Virus record (IMG/VR): IMGVR_UViG_3300008448_000740
Location: 1 to 22,196 of that record
Length of the DNA stretch: 22,196 bases
Direction: 5' to 3' (one strand)
From: a virus
Made by a program: the position numbers and the translations under genes. The notes beneath the pieces were generated by a model, which worked only from the letters and a program-made list of their open reading frames with translations, did not search any database and had not been told where the DNA came from. Positions 14,638 through 21,988 of this stretch are shown piece by piece (the stretch's first letter is position 1; every line of letters starts with the position of its first letter).

Positions 14638-15440
14638 TGACCCTCTTTCTTTCGCCTCTCGCCGGCGCTGGCCAACAGTTCCTTGACAACTCCGGCGACC
14701 CGCTGACCGGCGGGCTGCTCTACACCTACGCCGCAGGCACGACGACGCCGCAGAACACGTTTACGACCGCGGCGGGCACGACGCCGCACTCCAACCCGAT
14801 CATCATGGACGCCGCCGGGCGGCTGGAGAGCGAGGTCTGGCTGACCGGCGGCGTCGCCTACAAGTTCGTGCTGCGCGACAGCACAGGCGCGCTGATCGGC
14901 ACCTACGACGACCTCTACGGCATCAACGACCTGAGCGCCAACGGCGTTGAGTGGGTCGACGTCCTCAACACGCCGACCACGCTGGCAGGCTACGGCATCA
15001 CCAACGGCCTGAGCACGACCGCCGCCGCCGCGACCTACGCGCCGATCGCTGACGCGGCGCTGACGGGCACGACGACGGTCCAGGACGGCGCGTCGCCCAC
15101 GCCCGCGTCGCACCGGGCGGGCTACGTCGACGTCCCGCAGAACCTGAAGGCCGTCAACTACGCGCTGGTGCTGGCCGACCGCGGCAAGTCCGTGGTCATG
15201 AACGGCACGTCCCTGACGCTGACGATCCCGGCCAACGCCTCGGTGGCGTTCCCGATCGGCGCGGCCATCGTCGTCATCAACGTCAACTCGTCGGCGCTGT
15301 CCATCGCCATCACGTCCGACACCCTGACGCTGGTCAACTCGACGACGACCGGCACGCGCACGGTGGCGCAGAACGGCATGGCCACCTTGGTCAAGGTCGG
15401 CACGACGTCGTGGATTATCGCCGGGCTCGGTGTGACCTGA
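14637..15440 (+). CDS. Tail fibre protein with P22-like head-binding N-terminus
   Basis: A 267-residue fibre. Residues 1-100 (FLDNSGDPLTGGLLYTYAAG, HSNPIIMDAAGRLESEVWL, YKFVLRDSTGALIGTYDDL) are the widespread N-terminal domain related to the P22 tailspike head-binding domain, which docks adhesins to the tail hub. Residues about 108-145 include the fibre repeat NTPTTLAGYGITNGLSTTAA. Residues about 165-267 are a compact beta domain (ALVLADRGKSVVMNGTSLTL, IPANASVAFPIGAAIVVINV). It is short for a complete receptor-binding fibre, so it may be an adaptor that carries the glycine-rich protein encoded next, to which it is joined by TGATG. It gives the phage a second adhesin candidate besides the beta-helix spike. 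Confidence 0.83.
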   Translation: MTLFLSPLAGAGQQFLDNSGDPLTGGLLYTYAAGTTTPQNTFTTAAGTTPHSNPIIMDAAGRLESEVWLTGGVAYKFVLRDSTGALIGTYDDLYGINDLSANGVEWVDVLNTPTTLAGYGITNGLSTTAAAATYAPIADAALTGTTTVQDGASPTPASHRAGYVDVPQNLKAVNYALVLADRGKSVVMNGTSLTLTIPANASVAFPIGAAIVVINVNSSALSIAITSDTLTLVNSTTTGTRTVAQNGMATLVKVGTTSWIIAGLGVT

Positions 15441-16063
15441 TGACCGGCATCATCGCCGTCATGGCCGGCCTGAGCGCGCAGTCCTCACCCAATCTCACGA
15501 TCCGCGATTTCTCGTCGGGCTCCGGCACGGTGACGATCCCGGCCGGGCAGGCCAGCGTCATCATCGAGGCGTGGGGTGGCGGCGGCGGCGGCGGGCGCGG
15601 CACGGCCACGCCGTTCGACGGCGAGGTCGACGGTGGAGGCGGTGGCGGGGGCGGCTACAGCAAGGTCACGGTCGCGCTGACCGGCGGCGACGCGGGCAAG
15701 ACGATCCTCTACAGCGTCGGCGCGGGCGCTGACGGCTCCAACACGACCGACCCAGGCAACACGGGCGGCACGTCGACGGTGTCCAGCGGCACCTTCATCC
15801 TGACGTCGCTGATCGCCAACGGCGGCATGGGCGGCACGTCGAACGGCACCGAGGTGCAAGGTGACGGAGGCACGGCCTCGGGCGGTGACACCAACACGAC
15901 GGGCAACGGCGGCGCGCTCTACACGTCCGAGGGTGCGCTTGCGCGCGCGGGCGACGCTGGCCTGAGTGCCGGCGGCGGCGGTAACGGCAGCGCCTTCTTC
16001 GTTGGCGGCGTGCAGGGCGATCCTGGCGAACCCGGCCGCGTCCGTTTCGTGTTCTCGACATAA
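15440..16063 (+). CDS. Glycine-rich tail/fibre-tip protein
   Basis: A 207-residue protein. Residues 1-45 form a leader and first strands ending in VIIEAW. Two polyglycine runs follow (WGGGGGGGRG at 45-54 and eight Gly before Tyr at 65-73). Beyond about 110 there are further Gly/Thr/Asn-rich segments (ANGGMGGTSNG, GDGGTASGGD, LSAGGGGNGSA), and the protein closes with GRVRFVFST. Such Trp-Gly-rich proteins are common at phage fibre tips. In T-even relatives the Gly-rich adhesin folds as packed polyglycine-II helices whose loops choose the receptor, so the variable segments between Gly runs here are the likely recognition loops (inference). The ATG overlaps the fibre stop (TGATG), implying matched amounts. 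Confidence 0.8.
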   Translation: MTGIIAVMAGLSAQSSPNLTIRDFSSGSGTVTIPAGQASVIIEAWGGGGGGGRGTATPFDGEVDGGGGGGGGYSKVTVALTGGDAGKTILYSVGAGADGSNTTDPGNTGGTSTVSSGTFILTSLIANGGMGGTSNGTEVQGDGGTASGGDTNTTGNGGALYTSEGALARAGDAGLSAGGGGNGSAFFVGGVQGDPGEPGRVRFVFST

Positions 16064-16073
16064 GGAAAGCCGC

Positions 16074-16409
16074 ATGGCCGTCTACGTTCGCGTCCTCATC
16101 CCCTCCAAGACCGCCGAGAACTCGCAGACGACGCAATACACGTCGACCGCGGTGACGACGATCATCGACAAGTTCACGGCCACCAACTACAGTGCGTCGG
16201 CCGCGACGCTGTCGGTCAACCTTGTTGCGTCGCTCGACAACCCGAGCAACGCCAACCTGATCGTCAAGACCGTAACCTTGCAGCCCGGCCAGACCTACCT
16301 GTTCCCCGAGCTGATCGGCCATGTCCTGCTCAACGGCGGCACCATTTCGACGCTGGCCAGTGCCTCCACCGCCATCAACATCCGCGCCAGCGGGAGGACC
16401 ATCTCGTGA
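16074..16409 (+). CDS. Small beta-rich protein of unknown function in the fibre cluster
   Basis: A 111-residue protein I do not recognise. It is Thr/Ser/Ala/Val/Asn-rich with alternating strand patterns (AVYVRVLIPSK, STAVTTIIDKFTATNY, AATLSVNLVA, TVTLQPGQTYLFPELIGHVL, AINIRASGRTIS). It resembles an immunoglobulin-like or other small beta-sandwich. The segment IVKTVTLQPGQTYLFPEL is seen in phage proteins that coat virions, which is a weak indication. AAGGAAAG lies 4 bases before the ATG, 10 bases after the glycine-rich gene. The stop overlaps the next start (GTGA). It is probably a minor virion or fibre-associated protein; there are no cysteines, signal peptide or membrane segment. Confidence 0.7.
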   Translation: MAVYVRVLIPSKTAENSQTTQYTSTAVTTIIDKFTATNYSASAATLSVNLVASLDNPSNANLIVKTVTLQPGQTYLFPELIGHVLLNGGTISTLASASTAINIRASGRTIS

Positions 16410-16849
16410 TCAACACCCTGAAAGACCACTTCGTCAACCAGCTCGACCTGCCCGACGCGGTGATCGACTGGCTGCTGGACCTGTGGGAAGTCATCCAGGT
16501 CTTCGACGACATCGAGGACAAGGACCCGGTCGACTACGCCAGCGCCATGCCCGCGCTGTGGGCGGCGCTGGTGTCCATGCCGTCCAACCCGTTTTTCTCG
16601 GCCCACGCGGCTGCGCTCCAGTCGGCCGTGGCGACCGCGATCCTGAAATGGCACGCCGCCAACGTCGCCGAGGCGGCGGGCAAGGCCGACGAGCGGTCGT
16701 TCATGTGGCGCGCGGCCTACTACGACGTGGTGCTGCTGGCCGTCCTGCTCTGCCACGGCCACGCCGAGGCCCTGCGACTGGCCCCCACCGTCATGCTGAT
16801 GTATGGTGAGCCGTTCGCGCACTACCGCGAGGAGTTCCCTGATGCCTAA
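16406..16849 (+). CDS. Helical protein of unknown function with a DDxxD-like motif
   Basis: A 147-residue, strongly helical, acidic protein I cannot assign. Residues 30-40 read IQVFDDIEDKD (D34, D35, D38, D40), superficially like the metal-binding DDxxD of isoprenoid synthases. Unlike them, the protein is far too short and has no second NSE/DTE-type motif that I can see. The centre is Ala-rich helix (AALQSAVATAILKWHAANVA), followed by a Trp/Tyr-rich helix (FMWRAAYYDVVLLAVLLCHG) and MLMYGEPFAHYREEF. The hydrophobic VVLLAVLLC stretch is short and is probably a buried helix rather than a membrane anchor. It starts at GTG with GGGAGGA 7 bases upstream and overlaps the gp7-like gene by 8 bases. 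The position suggests a virion or assembly role for ejection proteins. Confidence 0.72.
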   Translation: MINTLKDHFVNQLDLPDAVIDWLLDLWEVIQVFDDIEDKDPVDYASAMPALWAALVSMPSNPFFSAHAAALQSAVATAILKWHAANVAEAAGKADERSFMWRAAYYDVVLLAVLLCHGHAEALRLAPTVMLMYGEPFAHYREEFPDA

Positions 16850-17555
16850 TCCCATCGCGGCTGTAGCCGGTAGTGCTGTTGGCGGCCTGATTGGCTCGTC
16901 GAACCAGGCGCGCGCCTCGCGCCGGGCGGCTGACGCGCAGGTGCAGTCGGCGGCCGAGAGCGCGCGCCTCCAGCGCGAGATGTTCGACCGTCAGGTGCAG
17001 CTGCAAGAGCCGTTCCGGCAGGGCGGCATCACCTCGCAGAACCGCATCATGGAGCTGCTGGGCATCGGCGGCGACGCCAACGTGGGCGACTACGGCCGCT
17101 ACGGCCGCGACTTCTCGATGGCCGACTATGAGGCCGACCCCGGCTACGCCTTCCGGCTGGCCGAGGGCAACAAGGCCCTGGAGCGGTCGGCCGCCGCGCG
17201 CGGCATGGTCATGTCCGGCTCGATGTTCAAGGGCGCGCAGCGGTTCGGGCAGGATTTGGCGTCGCAGGAATACCAAAACGCCTTTAACCGCTATCAGGTC
17301 AACCGTTCCAACCAGCTGAACCCGCTCCAGAGCCTGATGGGCTCGGGCCAGTCCGCGGCCAACACCCTGACCGGGGAGGCGGGCAACCTCGGCCGGTCGC
17401 TGGGCGAGAACGCGCTGGGCGCGGGCAACGCGCGCGCCTCGGGCTACATCGGCTCGGCCAACGCCTACACCAACGCCATCAACCAGATGGGCAACCTCGG
17501 GGCGCAGTATTACGGGCTGCGCCAGCCCGCGGGCGGCACGATGGGGGCCCGCTAA
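16842..17555 (+). CDS. DNA ejection protein, P22 gp7-like
   Basis: A 237-residue internal virion protein, close to P22 gp7 (229). The Gly/Ala N-terminus (IAAVAGSAVGGLIGSSNQA) is membrane-active looking. It is followed by a charged helix at 30-58 (RRAADAQVQSAAESARLQRE), then residues 95-151 with YEADPGYAFRLAEGNKALER and MSGSMFKGAQRFGQDLA, a motif set widely found in the small ejection protein of P22-like phages. The end is Asn/Gly-rich (GNLGAQYYGLRQPAGG). It would be packaged inside the head and ejected first to help form the channel through the envelope. GAGGAG precedes the ATG by 7 bases, and the start lies 8 bases inside the preceding gene. It is the first of three ejection-type genes, in the P22 order. 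Confidence 0.85.
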   Translation: MPNPIAAVAGSAVGGLIGSSNQARASRRAADAQVQSAAESARLQREMFDRQVQLQEPFRQGGITSQNRIMELLGIGGDANVGDYGRYGRDFSMADYEADPGYAFRLAEGNKALERSAAARGMVMSGSMFKGAQRFGQDLASQEYQNAFNRYQVNRSNQLNPLQSLMGSGQSAANTLTGEAGNLGRSLGENALGAGNARASGYIGSANAYTNAINQMGNLGAQYYGLRQPAGGTMGAR

Positions 17556-17556
17556 C

Positions 17557-19098
17557 ATGCCCCTCGACCCGCGCATCGCCCTGCAAGGCATCGGCTTTGA
17601 AGCCCCTGACATCCTCGGCGCGGTGCGTCAGGGGCAGGACATCCGCAAGAACAACATGGCGATGGCCCGGCAGGTGGCGGCTGACGAGGCGCTGTTCAAC
17701 TACTTCAACCCGCCCCCCGGCGCCCGCCCGATGAACCTGTCGGCGGCGGACCAAGGTGCCCTGGGCGGTTTTCGGGATACCTTTGCGAGCATGCCTGCCG
17801 GCGTAGGTCGCGGGCCGCCCATCACGGTCTCGGCCCTGCCGTCCGTGGGTGCCCCGCCTGCGTCGCGCATGGCGTCGCGTGCAGGGGCAGCCGTGGCGTC
17901 CGCGATCGCGTCCGCGGCCGCGCCGCCCGCGGCGAACGCGATGCGCGCTGCGCCTGTTTCCGCGGCGAGCATGCGCAACACCATGATGGCGCGCATGGCC
18001 CCGGCGGGCGCGCGGCCCGACATCAGCACGCTGATGCCGTTTGCGGACGATCCGCGCGTGAAGGCTGTTCTCGACCAGCGCGCGGCGGAAGACGAGCGCG
18101 CGGCCGAGGCGAGCAAAGTCCAGAAAGAGGAAAAACAACAGGCGTTTGTGCGCACCGTCGCGGGCGTCTTGGCCAACCCGGATGACGCGGGGCTTGCCGC
18201 GGCTGCGCAGCAATACCCGCAGTTCGCCCCGGACATCGAGCGCATCGCGCAGCTGCCGTTCGAGCAGCGGAGCGCCGCGCTGACGTCCTTGATGGCGACG
18301 CTGCCTGGGGGCGAAGATTTCGTGAAGCTGTTTGCGCCCAAACCGGAACGGATAGACGTGGGCGGTTCGATCGTCATCGTGGACACGAACCCCAACAGCC
18401 CGACGTATCTCCAAGAACTGCGCAGGGATGCAAAAACGGCAGACCCTTCGCGCCCGCAAATGCAGTTCATGGTCGACGCGCGAGGCAACATCATAGCTCT
18501 GAACCGCGAAACGGGCGTGCCCACCGACACCGGGGCCGACGCGCCCCCGCCGCGCGGCGCGGGCGGGGCCGGACAAGACCCCGACTTGGCTCGCCAGCGG
18601 GCCGTAAGCGTCATGCGCGACGGGGCCGAGGTGCTGCTCGCAGAGCTTAAGGTTCTGCGAGACCGCAAATTCCTGCGCGGCGCAGGCGACACGCGGCTGG
18701 CGGGCGCGGCGCAGTTTGCGCGCGACGTCATCCCCGGCGCGCGCGGCTTGGCCTTGGCGATGGACCCGCGGGCCGAACAGGCCAACGACCGCATCCGAGG
18801 CACGGTCTCGTCTCTCGTGGGGCAGCTCAAGGATCTGTATGGCACCAGCTCGCGCGCCATGGACGCCGTGCGAGAGCTGGAGCTGGCCTTGGCGCAGTTC
18901 GGCGCAGAAGGGTCCAATTACGAAGCGGGCGTCGCGCTCGTGGGCGATTTGGTGCGTCGCGTCGATGAAATAGACCGCATCTACCGCGAGGACACTGGTG
19001 TGGGTGCTTCGCAACCTGCCGCCGACGAGCAAATCTACGAGAACGACGCCGGCGAGCAAATCCGCTGGAATGGGCGGCAATGGGTGCCCGTGCGATGA
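17557..19098 (+). CDS. DNA ejection protein, probable P22 gp20 counterpart
   Basis: A 513-residue protein (P22 gp20 has 471) in second place among the ejection genes. The opening is PLDPRIALQGIGFEAPDILG. Residues about 80-155 are low-complexity Ala/Pro/Met/Arg, likely disordered. Residues 171-197 form a charged helix (VLDQRAAEDERAAEASKVQK). Residues about 255-310 include a beta stretch (GGSIVIVDTNPNSPTYLQEL) typical of phage ejection proteins. A long helical domain follows (about 350-485), and the protein ends in DAGEQIRWNGRQWVPV. No catalytic motif is visible. It starts one base after the gp7-like stop and overlaps the next gene as ATGA. The function is inferred from order, length and composition; sequence similarity to gp20 itself cannot be claimed by eye. 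Confidence 0.72.
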   Translation: MPLDPRIALQGIGFEAPDILGAVRQGQDIRKNNMAMARQVAADEALFNYFNPPPGARPMNLSAADQGALGGFRDTFASMPAGVGRGPPITVSALPSVGAPPASRMASRAGAAVASAIASAAAPPAANAMRAAPVSAASMRNTMMARMAPAGARPDISTLMPFADDPRVKAVLDQRAAEDERAAEASKVQKEEKQQAFVRTVAGVLANPDDAGLAAAAQQYPQFAPDIERIAQLPFEQRSAALTSLMATLPGGEDFVKLFAPKPERIDVGGSIVIVDTNPNSPTYLQELRRDAKTADPSRPQMQFMVDARGNIIALNRETGVPTDTGADAPPPRGAGGAGQDPDLARQRAVSVMRDGAEVLLAELKVLRDRKFLRGAGDTRLAGAAQFARDVIPGARGLALAMDPRAEQANDRIRGTVSSLVGQLKDLYGTSSRAMDAVRELELALAQFGAEGSNYEAGVALVGDLVRRVDEIDRIYREDTGVGASQPAADEQIYENDAGEQIRWNGRQWVPVR

Positions 19099-21509
19099 CC
19101 ATGCAAGACCCGCCGCCCCCGCCGCCGGGTTTCCGCCCCGTCGCACGGGCGAGCAGCGCCCCGCCGCCCCCGCCGCCGGGCTTCCGCCCGGTGTCGCCTT
19201 CACGCGCAACCCCGCCCCCGACGCGGAACCGACAAACGCCTGCCCGCGGTCAGACGCCGCCGCCCGCGCCTGACGAGCCGCCGGGGCCGATCTACGCGCC
19301 GAAGCCAAACATCGCGCAGGTCCCTGAGCGGCGCGTAGCTACGCTGCCTGACGGCACTGAGATCGAACTGGTTGGTCCTGGAGCCTCGCCCGACACCGTG
19401 GCTGGGGGCGTGCTGCCGACTGACTACATCGACCCTGAGACGGGGGGCGTCTATCGCGCGACGCCGCCCGCGGCGGGTGCCCCTGCGCCGATGGACCAAG
19501 GCCAAGAGAACATCTCGGCGGTTCTCGGCATGCTGCCGGGTCCGATGCGCAGGCTCGCAGGCGGTTACGCTGGCGCGGCGCGCGGCATCGCGCGCGTCGC
19601 GGGCGGGGCCTACGGCCTGCTCGGGCAGGCGGCGGACCGGCTCGGGCTGGACGGCATCGGCAACGCCATGATCGACCAGGCCAACGCCTTCCAGGGCGGG
19701 GCGAGCAGGCTCAACGCCCCGTTCCGCAACGCGGCGCTGCGCGAGAACCAGATCGGCCAGCTGGCGGGCGAGGTCGCCGCGACCGTGCCCCTGACCGCGG
19801 GCGTCGGCGCGGGCGTCGGCGCTGTCGGCCGTGGCGTCGCCGCGGTCGCGCCGCGCACCGGGGGCGTCATCTCGCGCATCGGCACGTCGATTGGTGCGGG
19901 CGGCTTCACGCCGTCCGCTGTCGGCCGCCCGGTGGCCGGCGCGGTCGCCCCGTCGCTCGGCGCGCGCGCGGGCAATCTCGCCGTGCGCGGCGTCGGCGGC
20001 GCGACGGCAGGCGGCCTTGGCGCGGCGGTCATCGACGAGGACGACGCAACGATGGGCGCCGCGATTGGCGCGGCCCTGCCGACCATCGCCGCCCGCCCCG
20101 CCAAGTGGGCGCTCAACCGCGTGCTGGACACCTATCAGCGCATGGCCGGCACGCTCGGCGAGGCGCGGGCGGCGACCATCGTCCGCAACGCCCTAGGCAT
20201 CGACCTCGACCGCGCCGTGACCGCCTTGCAGAACGCCGCGCCCGACGTGACCGCGCAGCAGGCGCTGGTCGACGCCGGCGTCGAGCCCGCCGCCTTTATG
20301 GCCGTCGGTCAAGCGGCGCGCGCAACGGATCCCGACGCCTATCTGGCGATCGAGGCGGCGCAGGCCGCCGCCCGGCAGGCCCCCATCGACCGGCTGGCGG
20401 GTGGCACCAACCTGACGGCCGCGCAGCTGGCGGCGCGCGGTGAAAAGGCCGCGCTGCGCGCGGCGACCGTGCCGATGCAGCAGGCGGAGTTGGCCGCCGC
20501 TGACGCCTCGAACGCGCTCGACGTCGCGCCTGTCGTCGGTCAGCTGATGCAGATGGCGGACGCCCCTGGCGTCGGCACGACCAACGCCCGCGTGCTGGCC
20601 GAGGTCGCCGGTGCGCTGGACGCGATGGCCGCGCGGCGCGGCGGCGTGCCGAGCGCCGAGGACATCTACGCCTTCCGCAAGGACGATCTGGACGACATCA
20701 TTACGCGCGCCCTGAGCGTCGGCCGCGGCGGCGAAGTGACCAGTCAGGCCGCGCGGCGCAGCGAGATGGTGCGCGCGACGCAGGACATGCTGGACAGCGC
20801 CATCGAGCAGGCAGGCGGCGCGGGCTGGCGGAACTATCTGGCCAACTACGCCTCGGGTATGCGCGGCATCGAGCGCCAGCAGATGATGGGCGTGGCGGGC
20901 CGCCAGCTGCGTCAGAGCCCGAACGAGTTTGCGAACCTCGTCGGCGGCGAGAACCCGTCGGCCGTCGAGGGTGTATTCGGCCCCGGCCGGATCGACCTCA
21001 ACGCCATGATGAACCCGACCGGCGTCGGGCCGTCGGGCATGGACGCCCTGACGCGCGCCGCGCGAGAGGTGCGCCGCGACGAGCGTGTCGGCGTCTTGGC
21101 CCGCGAAGGATCGGCGCGCGCGCGGGAACTGATGGGGCCGCAGCGCGACCCGCTCCGCCGGGCCAAGAACATCGCGGCGTGGGGCCGCCCGGTCAGCGCG
21201 GCGGCCATGGACTTCGGCGCGGCGCTGATGGACGCGAACCTGCCGGCGCAGACCAAGCGCGCGCTGGCGCAGGCCTACCAGTCCGGCGCCAACATGGAGC
21301 AGCTGCTCCGCATGGTGCCGCTGGCTGACCGCGCGCAGGTCGCCCGCAACCTGATGAACCCGCGGTTCTGGCTGCACCTGCAAACGGGCGTGGCCAACAC
21401 GATGGCGTCACCCGACCCACAGGGCAACGCCATGGCTCTTGGCGTGACGTCGACCTACACGACGCCGGAAGAACTCGCCAACTCAGTCCCGGTCGACTTT
21501 CCCGAGTAG
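19095..21509 (+). CDS. Large DNA ejection protein, probable P22 gp16 counterpart, with polyproline repeats
   Basis: An 804-residue internal virion protein (P22 gp16 has 609). Two direct repeats of PPPPPPGFRPV open it (residues 6-16 and 23-33), followed by a Pro-rich disordered region to about 75. A short beta unit (VATLPDGTEIELVGPGASPD) follows. Residues about 220-335 are Gly/Ala/Val-rich amphipathic or hydrophobic helix (VPLTAGVGAGVGAVGRGVAA), suitable for membrane insertion. The rest is a long helical, Ala/Arg-rich region, ending ELANSVPVDFPE. No lysozyme or transglycosylase motif is seen. The start ATG (ATGA overlap with the preceding gene) was chosen over an upstream GTG at 19080 for its coupling. 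It is the last plus-strand gene. Assignment is by order, size and composition. Confidence 0.75.
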   Translation: MTMQDPPPPPPGFRPVARASSAPPPPPPGFRPVSPSRATPPPTRNRQTPARGQTPPPAPDEPPGPIYAPKPNIAQVPERRVATLPDGTEIELVGPGASPDTVAGGVLPTDYIDPETGGVYRATPPAAGAPAPMDQGQENISAVLGMLPGPMRRLAGGYAGAARGIARVAGGAYGLLGQAADRLGLDGIGNAMIDQANAFQGGASRLNAPFRNAALRENQIGQLAGEVAATVPLTAGVGAGVGAVGRGVAAVAPRTGGVISRIGTSIGAGGFTPSAVGRPVAGAVAPSLGARAGNLAVRGVGGATAGGLGAAVIDEDDATMGAAIGAALPTIAARPAKWALNRVLDTYQRMAGTLGEARAATIVRNALGIDLDRAVTALQNAAPDVTAQQALVDAGVEPAAFMAVGQAARATDPDAYLAIEAAQAAARQAPIDRLAGGTNLTAAQLAARGEKAALRAATVPMQQAELAAADASNALDVAPVVGQLMQMADAPGVGTTNARVLAEVAGALDAMAARRGGVPSAEDIYAFRKDDLDDIITRALSVGRGGEVTSQAARRSEMVRATQDMLDSAIEQAGGAGWRNYLANYASGMRGIERQQMMGVAGRQLRQSPNEFANLVGGENPSAVEGVFGPGRIDLNAMMNPTGVGPSGMDALTRAAREVRRDERVGVLAREGSARARELMGPQRDPLRRAKNIAAWGRPVSAAAMDFGAALMDANLPAQTKRALAQAYQSGANMEQLLRMVPLADRAQVARNLMNPRFWLHLQTGVANTMASPDPQGNAMALGVTSTYTTPEELANSVPVDFPE
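19110..19193 (+). repeat. Two 33-base direct repeats encoding PPPPPPGFRPV
   Basis: Copies at 19110-19142 and 19161-19193, 51 bases apart start to start, differ at only three third-codon positions (GGT/GGC, CCC/CCG, GTC/GTG). They encode identical 11-residue units near the N-terminus of the large ejection protein. Each has six consecutive Pro codons, which normally stall ribosomes without EF-P. The synonymous differences with conserved protein suggest selection on the peptide, although two copies are little evidence. Confidence 0.85.
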
Positions 21510-21674
21510 CGCGCGCCGCTCGCGCGCGTTGCGCAGCTTGCCGTAGCGGGCGTGCATCCTGGCAAGGTGCGAGGCGCGCGGCTCGTCGCGGGCCGCCTCC
21601 TTGGCAATCTCGGCCTTCAGCTCCGCCTCGGTCATCGACGGCAGCCGGCGCACCAGGTCAGTCCATTCGGTCAT
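21483..21674 (-). CDS. Small basic helical protein, function unknown
   Basis: A 63-residue protein rich in Glu, Arg, Ala and Leu, likely two or three helices (MTEAELKAEIAKEAARDEPR, then ASHLARMHARYGKLRNARER). The C-terminal half, with a repeated L..RY.KLR..RER pattern, is basic and could bind nucleic acid or a partner protein; no family is recognised. GAAGGA lies 7 bases before the ATG on the minus strand, and the start overlaps the stop of the preceding minus gene as ATGA. It is the last gene of that unit. Its final 27 bases overlap the end of the large ejection-protein gene on the other strand. Confidence 0.72.
   Translation of the reverse strand: MTEWTDLVRRLPSMTEAELKAEIAKEAARDEPRASHLARMHARYGKLRNARERRALLGKVDRD
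21508..21530. terminator. GC hairpin at the convergent gene junction (possible bidirectional terminator)
   Basis: From the stop codon of the last plus-strand gene, a 9-bp stem (21508-21516 with 21522-21530, one G-T pair) closes a 5-base loop CGCTC. It lies where the two transcription units meet. It is also inside the coding end of the minus-strand gene (Arg/Ala codons), and neither side has a T run. Alternating GC sequence of this kind can arise from codon use alone, so the role is tentative. Confidence 0.3.
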
Positions 21675-21988
21675 TTGCCATCCTTCCGTGCGAGCGCGAT
21701 GAAGTCGTCGAAGCTGACGCCGTAGGCGTCGAGCGCCCTGTTCAAGCAGCGGCGGACCCAGTTGATCTCATAGGTCACGCGCTCTTGCATCGGCCGCGCG
21801 AGCATATAGTCGGACAGCTTCGCCGTAAGCGTCGCCCACTCCGTCAAGTCTACGCCCGCAGCCTCGATCGCCTCGGCGCGCTCACGCTCCCGCCTCGCTC
21901 GGTCCTTTCTCGCCGCGTCCATCTGCTGTTCGCTGTAGGCGTCCAGCGTTTTCTTCGCCGCGCGCATCTGGTCTTCCGTGATTTTCAT
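21671..21988 (-). CDS. Charged helical protein, function unknown
   Basis: A 105-residue protein, not recognised. Residues 1-45 are a strongly charged helix (KITEDQMRAAKKTLDAYSEQ, then ARKDRARRERERAEAIEAAG) that could form a coiled coil. The rest (VDLTEWATLTAKLSDYMLAR to VSFDDFIALARKDGK) is a second helical part with aromatic residues. I chose the ATG at 21988 because AGAGGAG lies about 8 bases upstream and the start overlaps the helicase stop (ATGA on the minus strand). The open frame continues upstream only inside the helicase gene in another frame. Its place behind a SNF2-type helicase suggests a role in the early or replication unit, which is inference. Confidence 0.75.
   Translation of the reverse strand: MKITEDQMRAAKKTLDAYSEQQMDAARKDRARRERERAEAIEAAGVDLTEWATLTAKLSDYMLARPMQERVTYEINWVRRCLNRALDAYGVSFDDFIALARKDGK

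Noticed and set aside
15575-15660. GGC/GGT triplet runs as a microsatellite or phase-variable tract
   Set aside because: The runs are mixed Gly codons that stay in frame, so slippage in whole codons would only change polyGly length. Nothing points to on/off phase variation.
16499-16530. DDxxD motif as evidence of a terpene synthase
   Set aside because: The protein has only 147 residues, lacks the second metal motif, and sits among virion genes. Kept only as an oddity.
18535-18580. GC-rich repeat-like stretch that could fold into a hairpin
   Set aside because: It encodes the Pro/Arg/Gly linker of the gp20-like protein and the arms do not pair cleanly. Low-complexity codons explain it.
17479-19308. 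609-codon minus-strand open frame opposite the gp20-like gene
   Set aside because: Antisense to a well-placed ejection gene and of Arg/Ala low-complexity composition. No recognisable domain.
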